The notes under the pieces are model-generated. The model searched no databases and was not told where the DNA came from. It saw only the letters and a program-made list of their open reading frames with translations. From Photobacterium sanctipauli (GTDB lineage: Bacteria > Pseudomonadota > Gammaproteobacteria > Enterobacterales > Vibrionaceae), in assembly GCF_003026495.1 (NCBI RefSeq), contig NZ_PYMA01000020.1:1-64000 (forward strand): DNA of 64,000 nt. Direction: 5' to 3'. A program made the position numbers and the translations under genes. This document shows positions 49,379-58,018 of this stretch, one piece after another; the stretch's first letter is position 1, and each line of letters opens with the position of its first letter.

Positions 49379-49628
49379 TGCGTTTTAGAAACATACAGGT
49401 ATGTTCTTTTCGCTACAAAACAGCTTGCGTATTTGGTGAGAATGTTAAATTCACCGATTGCCGATCAGAAAAAATAGTTCGCAATAGGCGACTCCCTGAC
49501 CGACAACACCCCCATAAAACCACGAACCCGATAGCTTGGCTATAGGCCCTTTATTGCTTGATACGCATAGAAACACTTGGTTACAGGAAAGCAGCTAACC
49601 TGCTTATTTGAATAAGGAATTTGCCACC

Positions 49629-49949
49629 ATGTCAGCACCACTAATGTTCACTTGCCGCCGCTTGGATCTTGAGCATCGACTATTGGAAGTCAGCGGGCCG
49701 GATTTTGACTTCGATAGCTTTGCTGATGTCGCCGGACGATTACTCGCCCAGCTTGATATGACGGTGCGTGAGAAGGAGCTCAATGCCGATTTGCATGTCT
49801 GGCTGGTGGATTTCGAGGGATGCCGTCTTATGCTTAAGGGAGAGCATTACTCGGGGCAAATGTGGCTGGAGGGATTGGATGGCGAGTCGGATGACACCTT
49901 GGTGTATTTGGCCCAATTGCTAGGGAGCGATAATGCGCTGGGAAAATAA
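49629..49949 (+). CDS. Small conserved protein, probably DUF3630 family
   Basis: The 106-residue soluble acidic protein has alternating strands and helices, and no signal peptide. The pattern LEVSGPDFDFDSFADVAGRL and DLHVWLVDFEGCRLMLKGEH resembles a family of short Vibrionaceae proteins; the DUF3630 assignment is from memory. The ATG at 49629 follows AAGGA; a TTG at 49608 precedes that site. Confidence 0.65.
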   Translation: MSAPLMFTCRRLDLEHRLLEVSGPDFDFDSFADVAGRLLAQLDMTVREKELNADLHVWLVDFEGCRLMLKGEHYSGQMWLEGLDGESDDTLVYLAQLLGSDNALGK

Positions 49950-50013
49950 GTAAGTTTCTGTATAATCCCCGCCTTCGGTTGCTGCTGCCGGTGTGAGAAT
50001 TGGTGGCAGTGTT

Positions 50014-50046
50014 TTGGGTTCCCTCTCCCCCAATGACAAAAAGGTC
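50014..50046 (+). promoter_or_regulatory. Candidate preQ1-I riboswitch of yhhQ
   Basis: A 5-bp stem TTGGG/CCCAA encloses a 10-nt loop (TTCCCTCTCC), followed by an A-rich tail TGACAAAAAGG. The loop CCT can pair with the tail AGG to make an H-type pseudoknot. Stem, loop length, C as last loop base and ACAAAA tail match translational preQ1-I riboswitches such as that of Thermoanaerobacter. The AGG is also the ribosome site of yhhQ, 8 nt before its ATG, so ligand binding would block translation. Confidence 0.75.
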
Positions 50047-50052
50047 TGACTA

Positions 50053-50748
50053 ATGACGACTTCTCAATTTACTCTGGCGCAGCAGCGCAAAGCCCTTTCT
50101 TTCTTGGTGTTGTTCCACCTATTGATCATCGCTTCAAGTAACTACTTGGTCCAGTTGCCGTTTACCATTTTTGGTTTCCATACCACCTGGGGAGCGTTTA
50201 CCTTCCCGTTTATCTTCTTGGCGACTGACCTAACGGTGCGTATTTTCGGTGCGAGCATGGCGCGGAAAATTATCCTGCGGGTAATGATACCGTCTCTGGC
50301 CATTTCCTATGTGCTATCGGTGCTTTTCTATCAAGGCGAATACCAGGGGGTAGCCCACCTAGGCGAGTTCAACTTGTTTGTCGCCCGTATTGCGATAGCA
50401 AGCTTTATGGCTTACCTACTTGGCCAGATCATGGATGTATCGGTGTTCAACCGCCTGCGCCAGTCTAAGCAATGGTGGGTGGCACCGAGTTGCTCGACGG
50501 TGTTCGGCAATGCGCTTGATACCCTGGCCTTCTTCGCGATTGCCTTTTACAACAGCCCGGATCCCTTCATGGCAGAAAACTGGGTGGAAATCGCCTTGGT
50601 TGATTACGGGTTTAAGTTATTGATCAGCTTGGGGCTTTTTGTACCAATGTATGGCGTGCTGCTTAATTACCTCATTCAGCGCCTGACCACGGTACAAGCG
50701 TCGAGCGAGCAGGCAGGCAAAGCATCAACAGGTAGTGCTAGAATCTAG
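50053..50748 (+). CDS. yhhQ: Queuosine-precursor transporter YhhQ
   Basis: The 231-residue membrane protein of the COG1738/QPTR family imports 7-cyano- or 7-aminomethyl-7-deazaguanine for queuosine synthesis. About six helices are seen, with TTWGAFTFPFIFLATDLTVR the family signature and FGNALDTLAFFAIAF in the second half. The upstream preQ1 element fits this role. Confidence 0.93.
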   Translation: MTTSQFTLAQQRKALSFLVLFHLLIIASSNYLVQLPFTIFGFHTTWGAFTFPFIFLATDLTVRIFGASMARKIILRVMIPSLAISYVLSVLFYQGEYQGVAHLGEFNLFVARIAIASFMAYLLGQIMDVSVFNRLRQSKQWWVAPSCSTVFGNALDTLAFFAIAFYNSPDPFMAENWVEIALVDYGFKLLISLGLFVPMYGVLLNYLIQRLTTVQASSEQAGKASTGSARI

Positions 50749-50797
50749 TCAAGATGTGAGCTTTGCGTTGGCTCTGATATCATAGCGTAAGTAACAA

Positions 50798-50822
50798 AGA
50801 GCCGGCGAAAGTCGGCTTTTTT
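50798..50822 (+). terminator. yhhQ terminator
   Basis: AGCCGGC-GAAA-GTCGGCT followed by six T. It lies before the next gene and therefore argues against using GTG 50823 as the start of that gene. Confidence 0.85.
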
Positions 50823-50867
50823 GTGTCGGTCGATAATGAACAAATGTGGTTGGGTGCAGGTATGACG

Positions 50868-51305
50868 ATGAAAGTGCGTGACGCGTCGATAGAAGAGGCG
50901 GCTGAGGTGTTGGCCAAGATCAGTGAGTTTGCCAAGCCTGCCGGCTATGATGATATCAAGCGCCGCCTAAACGGAAAAGCAACCAGCATCTTGGTGGCGG
51001 AAATCCAAGGCGAGTTGGTTGGGGTGAAAATTGGCTATCAGCTGTCCGAGTCCTGTTTCTATAGCTGGCTGGGCGGGGTGGCGCCAGCTGGTCGGCGGGG
51101 TGGGGTGGCCCAAGCCCTGCTTGAAGCGCAAGAAAGTTGGGTTATCGCGCAGGGCTACCAGGAGCTCAGGGTTAAATCCCGTAACCGTTTCCCGGCAATG
51201 CTAAGGCTGCTGCTGCGAAACGGCTACCAGATCGAGCATATGGAGAAGAAAGACGGGATAAATGACTACAGATTGCATTTTGTGAAGCAATTAATAGCTA
51301 AATGA
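50868..51305 (+). CDS. GNAT-family N-acetyltransferase
   Basis: The 145-residue protein has the acetyl-CoA motif VAPAGRRGGVAQALLEAQE (a Q/R-x-x-G-x-G/A variant) and a C-terminal strand-helix pattern RVKSRNRFPAMLRLLLRNGYQI. The substrate is unknown. The ATG at 50868 has GCAGG 7 nt upstream; ATG 50862 and GTG 50823 are alternatives. Confidence 0.82.
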   Translation: MKVRDASIEEAAEVLAKISEFAKPAGYDDIKRRLNGKATSILVAEIQGELVGVKIGYQLSESCFYSWLGGVAPAGRRGGVAQALLEAQESWVIAQGYQELRVKSRNRFPAMLRLLLRNGYQIEHMEKKDGINDYRLHFVKQLIAK

Positions 51306-51325
51306 AAACAATTCTCAATAATGGG

Positions 51326-51353
51326 TTGCATCTTAAATGAGAATGGTTATTAT
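51326..51353 (+). promoter_or_regulatory. ryhB promoter with Fur box
   Basis: TTGCAT (51326-51331) and TATTAT (51348-51353) are 16 bp apart. Between and over them lies TGAGAAT-G-GTTATTA (51338-51352), matching 11 of 14 positions of the Fur 7-1-7 consensus. Iron-bound Fur should repress this promoter. A second Fur-like stretch lies just upstream (51307-51323). Confidence 0.8.
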
Positions 51354-51359
51354 TAACTT

Positions 51360-51536
51360 GCACTCAACGAGAAAGACGCCAAAGACTTTCCCGTTTGAAG
51401 GCACGACATTGCTCACATTGCTTCCAGTGTACTTCAGCTAGGGTTGCATTTTCAGTGTAGGGCTGAAACCGTAACCTCTTCTGCTGAGCGGCAGCTACCT
51501 CCTACCTCGATTTAGGAACGTAGCGCCGCTTTTTCT
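51360..51536 (+). ncRNA. ryhB: RyhB iron-stress small RNA
   Basis: The stretch at 51400-51428 (GCACGACATTGCTCACATTG then CTTCCAGT) is the conserved mRNA-pairing core of RyhB. It follows a Fur-controlled promoter and ends at a hairpin AGCGGC-AGCTAC...GTAG-CGCCGCT with a T-rich tail. At about 175 nt it is longer than E. coli RyhB (about 90 nt), as is known for Vibrio RyhB. It should repress iron-using genes when iron is scarce, with Hfq. Confidence 0.92.
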
Positions 51537-51570
51537 TTATCTGGCGTTTGATAATTCTATCGTCACCAGC

Positions 51571-52221
51571 CTAGGCCAACTTCACCAGTTCTTTCACCAG
51601 CTTATTGATGCCGCAGGCTGCCTCGGAAATACTGCCTGCCAGCATATAGGCCGGGGTAGTAAGCAGGCGGCGTTTTTGATCCAGCACGAAATCGCCAACC
51701 GGGCACTCGATATGCTCGCCGCCCATGTCGTTAAAGGCCTTGGCGGTGCCGGGATCATTGCCAATCGTCCCCTTGGCGCCGGCACCATAGATCAACGGGA
51801 TCATGGCAGGGGCGATACACAGGTAACCTGCCGGCTTTTCTTCGTCGGCGAACTTTTGACACACGCGCTTAACTGCTGGGTGGACGGTGCACTGGCTGCC
51901 GGCGAAAGCAAAGTCGGATAAGTTCTTGGCAGCCCCGAACCCGCCGGGCAGCAGCAGGGCGTCGTAGTCGGCCGACACCAAGTTTTCAACATCGTCGATA
52001 TTGCCACGGGCGATACGGGCTGCTTCGATCAGCACATTACGGCTCTCGTCCATCGGCTCGCCGGTTAGGTGGTTGATCACATGGTGTTGATCAATGTTGG
52101 GCGCAAAACAGTGCCAACTTGCACCTTCTTGCTCGATAGCGTGCAGGGCAAGGACGGCTTCGTGGATCTCTGAGCCGTCAAATACCCCAGACCCGCTCAA
52201 AATAACCGCTATTTTCTTCAT
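51571..52221 (-). CDS. elbB: Glyoxalase/isoprenoid-associated protein ElbB
   Basis: The 216-residue protein of the class I glutamine-amidotransferase-like (DJ-1/PfpI) superfamily has the nucleophile elbow GYLCIAPAM (Cys). The N-terminus KKIAVILSGSGVFDGSEIHEA is typical of ElbB (YhbL). It is linked to isoprenoid synthesis in older work and has glyoxalase activity in E. coli. Confidence 0.93.
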   Translation of the reverse strand: MKKIAVILSGSGVFDGSEIHEAVLALHAIEQEGASWHCFAPNIDQHHVINHLTGEPMDESRNVLIEAARIARGNIDDVENLVSADYDALLLPGGFGAAKNLSDFAFAGSQCTVHPAVKRVCQKFADEEKPAGYLCIAPAMIPLIYGAGAKGTIGNDPGTAKAFNDMGGEHIECPVGDFVLDQKRRLLTTPAYMLAGSISEAACGINKLVKELVKLA

Positions 52222-52545
52222 AATGGCTCCCTTTATCGTCAGATTTGTCTATTTTTACTCTCAGTTACTCTTATTTCAGATCGGTCTGTTAACTTTTTCC
52301 ACAATTAACGATCATCGCAGGATCGCCGTACTTGGTTGATCTTTTTTGGTAAGTTGTTGTTAAATATGAATTTAATTTTATTCTGCTTTGGTTTGTTATT
52401 TTTTGATCAAAGCTTACAAATTAAGTACTAACAAACTTATCCACAGGTCTTGGTTATCAAAAGCAAAACAGCGGTTAACAGTTGATAACAGTCGTGGCAT
52501 TCTAGTGAGCTAACTCTTTCATCCCCCGGATATAAGAATATCTTT
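52222..52545. other. elbB / polA divergent region with DnaA boxes and GATC sites
   Basis: This AT-rich 324-bp gap holds two matches to the DnaA box TTWTNCACA in the same orientation: TTTTCCACA at 52295-52303 and TTATCCACA at 52437-52445. Five GATC sites lie between about 52279 and 52405. No ORF is likely here. polA promoter elements probably lie in the right part. DnaA binding is inferred. Confidence 0.65.
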
Positions 52546-55317
52546 ATGGCAACTATCCCAGAAAATCCACTCATCCTGATTGATGGTTCATCTTATCTTT
52601 ATCGTGCCTACCATGCTGCGCCTAACTTCACTAATTCCGACGGTGAGCCGACCGGCGCCGTGTACGGTGTAGTGAATATGCTTCGCAGTATGTTGCGCCA
52701 GTTCTCGACCGAGCATGTGGCGGTGATCTTCGATGCCAAGGGCAAAACATTCCGTGATGATATGTATCCGGAATATAAAGCGAATCGTCCACCAATGCAT
52801 GATGATCTCCGCAGCCAAATCGAGCCGCTGCATGCCGTGATCAAGGCGATGGGGCTTCCTTTGATCTCGATCCCTGGCGTGGAAGCGGATGACGTGATTG
52901 GTACGCTGGCGACCCAAGCTTCCAAGGCCAATATGCCTGTGCTGATCAGTACCGGCGATAAAGATATGGCCCAGTTGGTGGATGGCAATGTCACCTTGAT
53001 CAACACCATGACCGATGTGGTGATGGATCCGGCCGGTGTTGTGGATAAGTTTGGGATCGGCCCGGAGTTGATCATCGACTACCTTGCCTTGATGGGGGAT
53101 AAGGTCGATAACATTCCTGGCGTGCCGGGTGTCGGGGAGAAAACGGCCAAGGCGCTATTAACCGGTATTGGTGGCCTGGATGCACTGTATGCCAACCTAG
53201 AAGACATTCCGGCGCTGGGCTTCCGTGGTTCTAAAACCATGCCGAAGAAGCTTGAAGAGCATAAAGAAGCGGCTTACCTGTCTTATGAACTGGCGACCAT
53301 TAAGCTGGATGTTGAATTGGAGATGGCTCCCGATCAACTTGTTAAGCAGGAGCCGGATACCGATGAGCTAACCAAACTGTTTGGCAAGCTTCAGTTCCGC
53401 CGCTGGTTGGCTGAGATGCTCGATGGCAGCGACGGTAAAATTGTGGCGGATGAAAAAGCGGCTGCGCCTGCCAAGGAAGCGAAGGTGGTTGCCCCGGTGA
53501 TCGACCGCAGCGGCTATGAAACCATTTTGACCGAAGCGGCGTTCGAAGCATGGCTAGAGACGCTGAATACCGCTGGGGTGGTGGCATTCGATACTGAAAC
53601 CGATGGCTTGGACTACATGACGGCTAACCTGGTCGGCGTGTCGTTCGCGGCAGAAGAAGGCAAAGCTGCCTATGTGCCTGTTGCCCACGACTACCTGGAT
53701 GCACCAGCCCAGCTGGATCGCGACTGGGTACTGGCCAAGTTGAAGCCTCTGCTGGAAGACCCGAGCAAAGACAAGGTGGGCCAGAACCTTAAGTTCGATG
53801 CCAGCATCTTGGCGCGTTACGATATTCATATGCAGGGGATCCGCTACGACACCATGTTGGAGTCGTATGTGTTCAATAGCGTGGTGGGCCGCCATGATAT
53901 GGACAGCCTGTCGCTGCGCTACCTTGAGCACAAGACAATCAGCTTTGAGGAAATCGCCGGTAAAGGCAAGAAGCAGCTCACCTTCAACCAAATCGATCTC
54001 GAACAAGCTGGCCCGTATGCCGCCGAAGATGCTGACATTACCTTGCGCCTGCATAACCTGCTAGTGGAGAAGGTCAATGCCGATGGCAAGCTGAAATCGG
54101 TATTTGAGGATATTGAAATGCCGTTGGTGCCTGTGCTTTCGCGTATGGAGCGTACCGGGGTATTGATTGATAGCATGAAGCTGGGCGCCCAGTCGGCAGA
54201 AATTGCCGTACGCTTGGATGAGCTGGAGCGCGAAGCCTATGACATCGCCGGCGAGGAATTCAACCTGAGCTCCCCTAAGCAGCTGCAGGCTGTGTTGTTC
54301 GAGAAAATGGGCCTACCGGTATTGAAGAAAACCCCGTCGGGTGCCGCTTCAACCAATGAGGAGGTATTGCAGGAGCTGGCACTGGATTATCCGCTGCCTA
54401 AGCTGATCCTTGAATACCGTAGCTTGGCCAAGCTGAAATCCACTTACACCGATAAGCTACCGAAAATGGTTAACCCGGCCACTGGCCGCGTCCATACTTC
54501 CTACCATCAGGCCGTGACCGCGACTGGGCGCTTGTCATCGAGCGATCCTAACTTGCAGAATATTCCTGTGCGTAACGAGGAAGGCCGCCGTATCCGCCAA
54601 GCATTCATTGCCCCGACGGGCTGCAAGGTGCTGGCTGTCGATTACTCCCAGATCGAGCTGCGCATTATGGCGCACCTGTCAGGAGACAAGGCGCTGTTGG
54701 ATGCCTTCCGCCACGGCAAGGATATTCATGCCGCCACCGCGGCCGAGATCCTGGGTATTCCGCTGGAGTCGGTATCGAGCGAGCAGCGCCGCCGTGCCAA
54801 GGCCATTAACTTTGGCTTGATTTACGGCATGAGCGCATTTGGCCTGGCCAAGCAGTTGGATATGGGCCGCAATGAGGCTCAGGATTACATGAACGTGTAC
54901 TTCGAGCGCTACCCGGGTGTGCTTGAGTACATGGAAAGCACCCGCAGCCAGGCGAGTGAGCAAGGCTATGTTGAAACCTTGTTTGGCCGCCGCTTGCACT
55001 TGCCTGATATCAAGTCGCGTAACGGGATGCGCCGCAAGGCCGCTGAGCGTGCCGCTATCAATGCCCCGATGCAGGGCACGGCCGCCGATATTATCAAGCG
55101 TGCGATGGTATTGGTTGACGAATGGGTAGAGCAGCAGCCGGCAGGCCGTGTACGCCTATTGATGCAAGTACATGACGAACTTGTATTTGAAGTACAGGAG
55201 TCGGAAGTGGAAGCCGTTTCAGGCGAAGTGCGTAGACTGATGGAGTCGGCGGCAGAACTTGACGTACCTCTTATTGCTGATGCCGGAATGGGCGATAACT
55301 GGGATGAAGCTCACTAA
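52546..55317 (+). CDS. polA: DNA polymerase I
   Basis: The 923-residue enzyme has a 5'-3' exonuclease (1-290; [22 protein letters not shown]), a 3'-5' exonuclease (about 325-515; [10 protein letters not shown] with the catalytic Asp-Glu) and a polymerase domain (about 520-923; motif [10 protein letters not shown], motif [15 protein letters not shown], motif [11 protein letters not shown]). All three activities therefore look intact. Confidence 0.98.
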   Translation: MATIPENPLILIDGSSYLYRAYHAAPNFTNSDGEPTGAVYGVVNMLRSMLRQFSTEHVAVIFDAKGKTFRDDMYPEYKANRPPMHDDLRSQIEPLHAVIKAMGLPLISIPGVEADDVIGTLATQASKANMPVLISTGDKDMAQLVDGNVTLINTMTDVVMDPAGVVDKFGIGPELIIDYLALMGDKVDNIPGVPGVGEKTAKALLTGIGGLDALYANLEDIPALGFRGSKTMPKKLEEHKEAAYLSYELATIKLDVELEMAPDQLVKQEPDTDELTKLFGKLQFRRWLAEMLDGSDGKIVADEKAAAPAKEAKVVAPVIDRSGYETILTEAAFEAWLETLNTAGVVAFDTETDGLDYMTANLVGVSFAAEEGKAAYVPVAHDYLDAPAQLDRDWVLAKLKPLLEDPSKDKVGQNLKFDASILARYDIHMQGIRYDTMLESYVFNSVVGRHDMDSLSLRYLEHKTISFEEIAGKGKKQLTFNQIDLEQAGPYAAEDADITLRLHNLLVEKVNADGKLKSVFEDIEMPLVPVLSRMERTGVLIDSMKLGAQSAEIAVRLDELEREAYDIAGEEFNLSSPKQLQAVLFEKMGLPVLKKTPSGAASTNEEVLQELALDYPLPKLILEYRSLAKLKSTYTDKLPKMVNPATGRVHTSYHQAVTATGRLSSSDPNLQNIPVRNEEGRRIRQAFIAPTGCKVLAVDYSQIELRIMAHLSGDKALLDAFRHGKDIHAATAAEILGIPLESVSSEQRRRAKAINFGLIYGMSAFGLAKQLDMGRNEAQDYMNVYFERYPGVLEYMESTRSQASEQGYVETLFGRRLHLPDIKSRNGMRRKAAERAAINAPMQGTAADIIKRAMVLVDEWVEQQPAGRVRLLMQVHDELVFEVQESEVEAVSGEVRRLMESAAELDVPLIADAGMGDNWDEAH

Positions 55318-55336
55318 TTGCCCGTTTGGGTAGAAG

Positions 55337-55364
55337 ATAGCCAGCGGTTGCTGGCTATTTTTTT
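55337..55364 (+). terminator. polA terminator
   Basis: ATAGCCAGC-GGTT-GCTGGCTAT followed by seven T, 20 nt after the polA stop. Confidence 0.88.
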
Positions 55365-55440
55365 ATGAAAATTAAACTAGCGCTGACTTACAGTTAATAG
55401 AAATTACTTACGTGAGGGTGAAAAAAAACTACAAAAATGC

Positions 55441-55469
55441 TTTTCAAATCTGCGCAATTGATATACAGT
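55441..55469 (+). promoter_or_regulatory. spf promoter
   Basis: TTTTCA (55441-55446) and TACAGT (55464-55469) are 17 bp apart and precede the Spot 42 5' end. A clear CRP site was not seen, although E. coli spf is CRP-repressed. Confidence 0.55.
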
Positions 55470-55476
55470 TATCTGC

Positions 55477-55579
55477 GTAGGGTACAGAGGTAAGATGTTC
55501 TATCTTTCAGACCTTTTGTTTCACGTTATTGGATTTGGCTGATTCAGCCGCCCCGGCCATTTGGCCGGGGCGTTTTTTA
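55477..55579 (+). ncRNA. spf: Spot 42 RNA
   Basis: The 5' half (GTAGGGTACAGAGGTAAGAT, then GTTCTATCTTTCAGACCTTTT) is almost identical to E. coli Spot 42. The terminator is GCCCCGGCCATTTGGCCGGGGC followed by T. Position between polA and engB is the conserved one. The RNA acts with Hfq in catabolite repression of non-preferred carbon use. Confidence 0.97.
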
Positions 55580-55791
55580 TTGCGGCAAACAAAATTGTTT
55601 CCCTTCCTGCCGCCACTCTGCTTTTCCCGTGCCTCTGTCACAGAAACTCCCCATATTCGCTTGGTATTTATACTATTCCTTCTCCGATTGAGAATATTTC
55701 TATTTGGCATGGTTATAAGTCGCACGACTTGCGGTAAAAGTGGTTTACATTAAAATTAGAGTAATTACTTTAATTTTGTTTTTTCCGGCGT
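55580..55791. other. Gap after Spot 42
   Basis: No credible gene. Short frames here lack ribosome sites. Confidence 0.5.
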
Positions 55792-55899
55792 TATAATAGT
55801 CACCGCTTCTTGTTCATATTTGTTTTTGGTAGTGGGTATTGCACCGGCTAGCCAACACATCATGAAATAGCCACCCTCAGTTTGGGGTGGCTTTTTTTT
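55792..55899 (+). ncRNA. Candidate small RNA downstream of spf
   Basis: A consensus -10 TATAAT (55792-55797) is followed by about 65 nt without an ORF and then a strong terminator AGCCACCC-TCAGTTT-GGGGTGGCT with eight T (55869-55899). This would give a transcript of about 95 nt starting near 55804. No convincing -35 was found. A second small RNA downstream of spf is reported in Aliivibrio (VSsrna24), but homology was not tested. Confidence 0.55.
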
Positions 55900-56224
55900 C
55901 GCCTCTCCATTCATAAAACTGTAATTTTATTCCACTTTACTTATCTGCCGAATTGGCATAGCTCGGCTTAATTTGTTTTTAAAAACAACTGGCGAGAAAA
56001 ACGAGGGCAAGGGGGCAAAATGAGATGTTTTATTATGCCGAGGCGGCACTTAATGGGGATTGTGTTGCTGCAAAAGTAAGCAGTTTTGGGATAAAAAACT
56101 TGCGTTGGCCATAGAAATCATTGATGCTTTCCGGACAAAAATAAAAACCTCCTATTTCTCTCCCATTGCCCCACCTGGATGGTGGGGAATTTTTCCCTTC
56201 TGCCGGCTTCCAATGTTTCGGGAT
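55900..56224 (+). other. Region with a further orphan terminator
   Basis: A hairpin CCCCACC-TGGAT-GGTGGGG at 56169-56187 is followed by AATTTTT on the plus strand. No plus-strand gene precedes it, so a second short transcript may end here, starting perhaps after the TATTAT near 56032. It lies about 600 nt downstream of spf, close to the distance reported for the Aliivibrio RNA. Otherwise there is no gene here. Confidence 0.45.
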
Positions 56225-56252
56225 ACAAAAAAGGCCCCTGAGCGGAGCCTTA
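56225..56252 (-). terminator. engB terminator
   Basis: On the minus strand AAGGCTCC...GGGGCCTT (one mismatch) is followed by six T, 23 nt after the engB stop. Confidence 0.7.
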
Positions 56253-56274
56253 ACGATGTGGTGCGAGGGCGCGA

Positions 56275-56931
56275 CTATTCTTCTTCGTCGGCTTCGTCTT
56301 GTTCTAGCAGTGCCAGCTGGCGTTCTAACTCTGGGGCGAACCAGGTGTCCAGCTTGCGGCGAACCTGATCGACGCCAATCCCTTTGAGCGATGAGAACGC
56401 TTCGACTTGGACATCACCGCCGAACCCATTCGCCATATCGCGGATCTTCATGAGCTGCTGCTTGCGGGCGCCGCTTTTCAGCTTGTCGGCCTTGGTGAGC
56501 AGAACCAATACTGGCAGGCGGCTCTCAACGGCCCAGCTGATCATCTGCTGGTCGAGATCCTTCATCGGGTGGCGGATATCCATCAGTACCACCAAGCCCT
56601 GCAAGCATTCACGCTTTTGCAGGTATTCACCCAGTGACTTTTGCCACTTAATTTTCATTTCTAGCGGTACTTGCGCGTAGCCATAGCCCGGTAGGTCAAT
56701 CAAGTTGCAGCCAGGTACAACCTGGAACATGTTGATCAACTGGGTACGCCCCGGGGTCTTCGAAGTACGGGCCAGGCTTTTCTGATCGGTAATGCGATTC
56801 AGTGCACTGGATTTGCCCGCGTTGGAGCGGCCAGCAAATGCGATCTCAACGCCGGTGTCGTTTGGCAAGTGTCGGATATCGGGTGCACTTGTGATAAATC
56901 CTGTGTTTCTATAGTTGAGAGGTTGATTCAC
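56275..56931 (-). CDS. engB: Ribosome-biogenesis GTPase EngB (YihA)
   Basis: The 218-residue GTPase is essential in E. coli and acts in large-subunit assembly. G1 is GRSNAGKS, G2 is within KTPGRTQ, G3 is DLPGYGYA, and G4 is TKADK. The start GTG at 56931 ([20 protein letters not shown]) has GGAG 6 nt upstream; a longer frame to 57039 would run into the promoter region of the divergent cytochrome gene. The acidic C-terminal tail is unusual but not unique. Confidence 0.95.
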   Translation of the reverse strand: MNQPLNYRNTGFITSAPDIRHLPNDTGVEIAFAGRSNAGKSSALNRITDQKSLARTSKTPGRTQLINMFQVVPGCNLIDLPGYGYAQVPLEMKIKWQKSLGEYLQKRECLQGLVVLMDIRHPMKDLDQQMISWAVESRLPVLVLLTKADKLKSGARKQQLMKIRDMANGFGGDVQVEAFSSLKGIGVDQVRRKLDTWFAPELERQLALLEQDEADEEE

Positions 56932-57088
56932 TGTTAACTCCGTCAAGTCTTGATGTAGTCGACTGATTACTTTTATGTGAAATTGTGTAAAATGTACGAA
57001 AACATGCTTAGTTAATGGTCGCATTGTATACCATGTCACTGAGCATTACTTGTGGTACTGGAAGCTCTATAATTATAAACGGAATGTC

Positions 57089-57706
57089 ATGAAGAAATTA
57101 GCACTGATATTGACTCTTCTGGCCAGTTGCTCAGCCTGGGCCCAGGGAGATGCTGAAGCCGGAAAGGCGAAAGCCGCAACGTGTGCCGCCTGCCATGGTG
57201 CAGATGGTAATGGGATAATGGCGCAATACCCGAAAATTGCAGGTCAGCATGCGGGTTACCTTGAAAAGCAGCTCAAAGATTTTAAGCTCGCCATGTCAAC
57301 GGGTGGTGCGCAAGGTCGTAATGATCCTGTGATGGGCGGAATGGCGATGCCATTGACCGAGCAGGATATGGCAGACTTGGCGGCGTACTATGCCTCGCTA
57401 CCTATCTCTGACAACACCACGCCTGAATCATCTATCGAGATAGGGCAAACGCTATACCGCTATGGTGATGCCGAGCGTGGGGTTACGGCATGTACGGCAT
57501 GTCATGGCCCGCGTGGTAACGGTACGAGCCTGTCGGGCTTCCCGAAAATCTCGGGTCAGAACGCCGAATACGTGCAGCTTCAGCTTGAGAAGTTCCGCGA
57601 TGGCCAGCGTACCAACGACATGAACGCCATGATGCGTGCGGTCGCTGCCAAACTGTCTGACGACGAAATTGCTGCACTGTCTCAATACGTAGGCGGCCTG
57701 CACTAA
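57089..57706 (+). CDS. Dihaem cytochrome c4
   Basis: The 205-residue periplasmic protein has a signal peptide (about 1-19, ending AWAQ), two class I cytochrome domains each with CxxCH (CAACH near residue 30, CTACH near 130) and distal Met residues. It transfers electrons to terminal oxidases, likely cbb3. The start ATG at 57089 is preceded by GGA; an upstream ATG at 57050 gives no signal peptide at the N-terminus. Confidence 0.94.
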   Translation: MKKLALILTLLASCSAWAQGDAEAGKAKAATCAACHGADGNGIMAQYPKIAGQHAGYLEKQLKDFKLAMSTGGAQGRNDPVMGGMAMPLTEQDMADLAAYYASLPISDNTTPESSIEIGQTLYRYGDAERGVTACTACHGPRGNGTSLSGFPKISGQNAEYVQLQLEKFRDGQRTNDMNAMMRAVAAKLSDDEIAALSQYVGGLH

Positions 57707-57740
57707 TCTTTACAGCCTGGCTTCCAGTGATTGGTGAATG

Positions 57741-57766
57741 AAAAGGTAGCTTCGGCTACCTTTTTT
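57741..57766. terminator. Cytochrome c4 terminator
   Basis: AAAAGGTAGC-TTCG-GCTACCTTTT with a UUCG loop and T run. Confidence 0.88.
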
Positions 57767-57769
57767 ATT

Positions 57770-57787
57770 GCCTCTATATATAGAGGC
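57770..57787. repeat. Perfect 18-bp palindrome upstream of csrB
   Basis: GCCTCTATATATAGAGGC lies directly after the cytochrome terminator and about 200 bp before the csrB promoter. The role is unknown; it could be a regulator site or a small hairpin. Confidence 0.55.
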
Positions 57788-57984
57788 ACGCCCCCCTTCC
57801 TGCAATTAAATTACAGTCCTTAGTACCCTATAAGCGGATTGCTGACTGGCTTGTGCGAGATCTGCCATAGTTGTTGGCCGATGATAATGGCAAGGTGGAG
57901 GGGATATTGTGCTCGTAGCCATAGATTACAAAGGGTTAGCTGTATTGAAAAATTATTTCAGCTTTTTTATTACCTGAACGGTAA

Positions 57985-58012
57985 TTGAACCAAGCTGATA
58001 TCGGCGTAAAGT
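57985..58012 (+). promoter_or_regulatory. csrB promoter
   Basis: TTGAAC (57985-57990) and TAAAGT (58007-58012) are 16 bp apart and place the start near 58019. The VarA/GacA upstream site expected for this family was not found with confidence. Confidence 0.6.
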
Positions 58013-58018
58013 ATGCGT

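Noticed and set aside
50823-50867. GTG start at 50823 for the acetyltransferase gene
   Set aside because: It begins immediately after the T run of the yhhQ terminator and has no ribosome site; ATG 50868 fits better.
52222-52545. A full replication origin upstream of polA
   Set aside because: Only two DnaA boxes and no 13-mer-like unwinding repeats or origin-flanking genes are seen; reported only as a DnaA-box cluster.
55507-55753. Short ORFs on both strands over Spot 42
   Set aside because: They overlap the conserved spf RNA and its terminator.
56060-56387. 102- and 73-residue plus-strand ORFs
   Set aside because: They run from the gap into the antisense strand of engB; no conserved start or ribosome site.
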